Origin: Paludibacteraceae bacterium
GTDB taxonomy: Bacteria > Bacteroidota > Bacteroidia > Bacteroidales > Paludibacteraceae
DNA: 64,000 bases
Reading direction: 5' to 3'
Assembly (NCBI GenBank): GCA_017938155.1
Contig: JAGBCD010000033.1
Location: 1-64,000 of the forward strand
Position numbers and translations under genes: made by a program. Below, piece after piece: positions 62,044 through 64,000 of the stretch (positions within the stretch are counted from its first letter, which is position 1; each line of letters begins with the position of its first letter). Under the pieces are notes generated by a model that was not told the DNA's origin, made no database searches, and worked only from the letters and a program-made list of their open reading frames with translations.

Positions 62044-62628
62044 TTATTCTTCTATAGGGAAAAATCCTGTAGGATGAAGTATTACATAATTGGTCATAGA
62101 CTGATTGCTTTCAAAGCCTACTCCTTGAATGATAGATGCCTCACGCGTTATCACAATAGAAGAGTCCGAATAAACGCGTTCGGTCTTTTGATTCCAAAAC
62201 ATCTCCGGTGTGTCAAACTGCTCCTGCTCTTCGTTAAGTGCATGCACATTGCCTACGAGATGCCAAATCTGTTCTACTTCTTTGTACACAGCATAATCGG
62301 CACGAAGAGAGGCTTCTACCATCATATCCTCATTGAACTTCTCCAAATAAATACCTCTCGGAAACTCCCAATAAGAAGGTTCCGCTTTGTCGTATATCTT
62401 CCAAGTCTCGGCCTCTATTCTATACCTCGTTATACCCGAATCGGAAATCAATGTACTTACACCATGAACCTCCAAAACTGGAGTCTGACTCCTATCTTCT
62501 ACTGCACCTATCTTGATCCTTTTTTCTTGCTTACAACCTACAAGAACAAACCCCATTACCACGACAAGCGTGATAATGGAGTTATAGAGTATTCTATTTC
62601 GTATTATACTTAACGAGCTGGACGACAT
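62044..62628 (-). CDS. lptC: LPS export ABC transporter periplasmic protein LptC
   Basis: 194 residues. A single N-terminal helix (YNSIITLVVVMGFVLVGCKQ) with a lipoprotein-like Cys, then a beta-jellyroll: DSGITRYRIEAETWKIYDKA, FPRGIYLEKFNEDMMVEASLRADYAVYK, and FWNQKTERVYSDSSIVITREASIIQGVGFESNQSMTNY, the last matching the LptC pattern near the C terminus (only the short motifs are cited as evidence). It links the LptBFG complex to LptA; an LptF/G-type gene lies near 38 kb. It overlaps the upstream TPR gene by 19 bases. Confidence 0.85.
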   Translation of the reverse strand: MSSSSLSIIRNRILYNSIITLVVVMGFVLVGCKQEKRIKIGAVEDRSQTPVLEVHGVSTLISDSGITRYRIEAETWKIYDKAEPSYWEFPRGIYLEKFNEDMMVEASLRADYAVYKEVEQIWHLVGNVHALNEEQEQFDTPEMFWNQKTERVYSDSSIVITREASIIQGVGFESNQSMTNYVILHPTGFFPIEE

Positions 62629-64000
62629 GAAGTTCTCTCATTTATCCAACCTCCGACCAAGAATGTAGGCGCGCTAAATTCATTTGGAAGGTCAAACATC
62701 TCTTCTTTGGTTGGGAAATATTTACTATATTCAGAGATATATTTACTTGCCAACTCTGCAATGCTCTCATCCACTTGTTTTGCACGAGCAAACTGATCTA
62801 CTGCTGCCCAGAAAACAGTCTTGTTCAAAATTTGTGCTTTAGCTGCATACTCTTGCTCTGAATATGGTTTGGAAGCTGCGTAGCAGAAACCTATCAACAT
62901 ATAGCAACGTCCTTGATTTGGATTAACCTCCAACGAACGACGAGCATAAGTTCTTGATTCTGCATACTTCTTTTGATGAGTATATTTGATGAAAGCAATA
63001 TTGTACAAATAGTCTGCTTTGTCCTCATCTGTTTCTTCGGTTATGAGGCTCAATGCTTCTTCATAATAGTTGATAGCACCATCCCAATCCTCTTTCTTCA
63101 TACACATCTTGGCACATCCAGCAGCAGATTCTTCGGTAGGTTGCAAATCATGAGCGGCCTTGGATGCTGCAAAATACACCTCGGATTCATTGCAATCAAC
63201 ACGCTTGTACAAGGTGATAATTTTACCCAACATCTCAAGGTTATTAACATTGTCTGTTACCACCTTAGCATAGAGTTCATCCAACTTTTCACAACTTGCT
63301 GCTCCTGATTGAGCAAACAAACCATCAACATAATCTCTTTGTTGACCAGCAACCTTTGCATTCTTGTTGCTTGGATTGTTGGCTTGTACTGTCAAATAAC
63401 CAGAAGCGGTTGTACAATCGTTGATAAATTGGTCTCTGTACTTCTCCATGTCGGTCTTATAGATTGCATAAGACAACTCTACCATACGAACCAAAACATT
63501 TATTTGAGCCTTCTCTTTCATTCCTTCTACAGATTGCTTGAGCCATCCATAAGCTGTCTCTTTCAATTCATCTTCTGGATAATTGTCACAATAGTCCAAT
63601 GCCTTTAGACCCAAAACATAAGCTGTTGGATATTTAGGATCATTTCCAAAATATTTGATTCGCTTATCATGCATTTGCATCAACATTTGTCTAAAGAAAT
63701 CTTTCTCTTGAGCATCTTTGGCATTCTTGATCTTCCACTCCAATATCTTTGCGCCTTGTGTGTAAATAGCACGGCTGTAATTAGGACAATCGGTAAACAC
63801 AGCCAACCATGGTTGATAAGCATCTTCGTATTGCTTATTCTTTGCACTCTCACTAAATAATGAAGCATTGATAGCACAATCCTCCGTGATTGCAGGTTCT
63901 GCTTCCTCAGTAACAGTCGTTTCAACTTCAGTTTTCACAGGCTCAGCTGCTTTCTTTGACTTCTTAGCACTGGCTACAGCAGGAACCATAGCACACAATA
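62610..64000 (-). CDS. TPR-repeat secreted protein, 5' end outside window
   Basis: About 463 residues visible. The frame is open to the window edge; the in-frame codon at 63998 is a TTG inside what looks like the end of a signal peptide (LCAMVPAVASAKK), so the true start lies beyond base 64000. A Glu/Thr/Pro-rich stretch follows, then TPR-type helices such as YNIAFIKYTHQKKYAESRTY and CYMLIGFCYAASKPYSEQEY. Probably a periplasmic or outer-membrane-associated scaffold. It overlaps lptC by 19 bases. Confidence 0.75.
   Translation of the reverse strand, partial: LCAMVPAVASAKKSKKAAEPVKTEVETTVTEEAEPAITEDCAINASLFSESAKNKQYEDAYQPWLAVFTDCPNYSRAIYTQGAKILEWKIKNAKDAQEKDFFRQMLMQMHDKRIKYFGNDPKYPTAYVLGLKALDYCDNYPEDELKETAYGWLKQSVEGMKEKAQINVLVRMVELSYAIYKTDMEKYRDQFINDCTTASGYLTVQANNPSNKNAKVAGQQRDYVDGLFAQSGAASCEKLDELYAKVVTDNVNNLEMLGKIITLYKRVDCNESEVYFAASKAAHDLQPTEESAAGCAKMCMKKEDWDGAINYYEEALSLITEETDEDKADYLYNIAFIKYTHQKKYAESRTYARRSLEVNPNQGRCYMLIGFCYAASKPYSEQEYAAKAQILNKTVFWAAVDQFARAKQVDESIAELASKYISEYSKYFPTKEEMFDLPNEFSAPTFLVGGWINERTSCRPAR

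Noticed and set aside
61975-62613. 212-codon plus-strand frame opposite lptC
   Set aside because: lptC on the minus strand has clear family features and operon context; this frame is antisense.
1-64000. tRNA, rRNA or CRISPR loci
   Set aside because: No cloverleaf with CCA-compatible arms, rRNA segment or spaced repeat array was recognised when reading intergenic gaps; tRNAscan-SE and a CRISPR finder were not available.

Overview
The window is a stretch of a Bacteroidota genome, most likely order Bacteroidales; I cannot fix the genus. Evidence: most long intergenic gaps carry the Bacteroidota promoter pair TTTG - about 20 bp - TAnnTTTG; there is little Shine-Dalgarno signal; several secreted proteins end in C-terminal tags like those sent through the type IX secretion system; and the gene set is typical (sodium-pumping methylmalonyl-CoA decarboxylase, class II ribonucleotide reductase, single-chain GcvP, DUF5715, FadL-type porin, LptF/G and LptC). 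No tRNA, rRNA, CRISPR array or intact transposase was seen.

Layout. 1-7.8 kb: the 3' part of a DUF819 membrane protein, an outer-membrane barrel, a small winged-helix regulator, and a methylmalonyl-CoA epimerase/decarboxylase operon (epimerase, carboxyltransferase, gamma subunit, carrier with two biotin sites, sodium-pump beta subunit), the last step of succinate-to-propionate fermentation. 7.8-50 kb: mostly housekeeping genes in short operons. These include a lipoprotein alkaline phosphatase, an RSH-type (p)ppGpp synthetase lacking its HD and ACT domains, RsmD, a nucleotide-sugar group (ManA, GalE, nucleotidyltransferase), two YitT proteins, riboflavin genes (RibH, RibBA), TrpS with an Lrp regulator, glycine cleavage P and T proteins, CoaD, a C-terminal processing protease, a PnuC-like transporter, LptF/G, cytidine deaminase, peptidase T, a beta-CASP nuclease, an S9 peptidase, an acyl-ACP thioesterase and NrdJ. 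Between a TPR protein and a FadL-type porin lies a 195-bp element with near-perfect terminal inverted repeats and nested internal pairing, a candidate structured RNA (possibly 6S-like) or a small non-autonomous element.

50.9-61 kb is an accessory region, almost all on the minus strand, devoted to secreted and surface proteins and full of gene wreckage. It holds two fragments of a Spi/C10-protease prodomain, a lipoprotein gene, a second lipoprotein gene broken by one in-frame stop, the remnant tail of a fibre-like protein, three related secreted proteins of unknown function, a BspA-type leucine-rich-repeat protein, a reprolysin-like metalloprotease with a T9SS sorting domain, and an intact fibre-like protein. 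The broken pieces and one block of identical 5' sequence show that these genes have been exchanging signal-peptide, body and tail modules.

61.3-64 kb returns to core functions: FabG, LptC and a 5'-truncated TPR protein, in an operon that reads off the left end of the minus strand.
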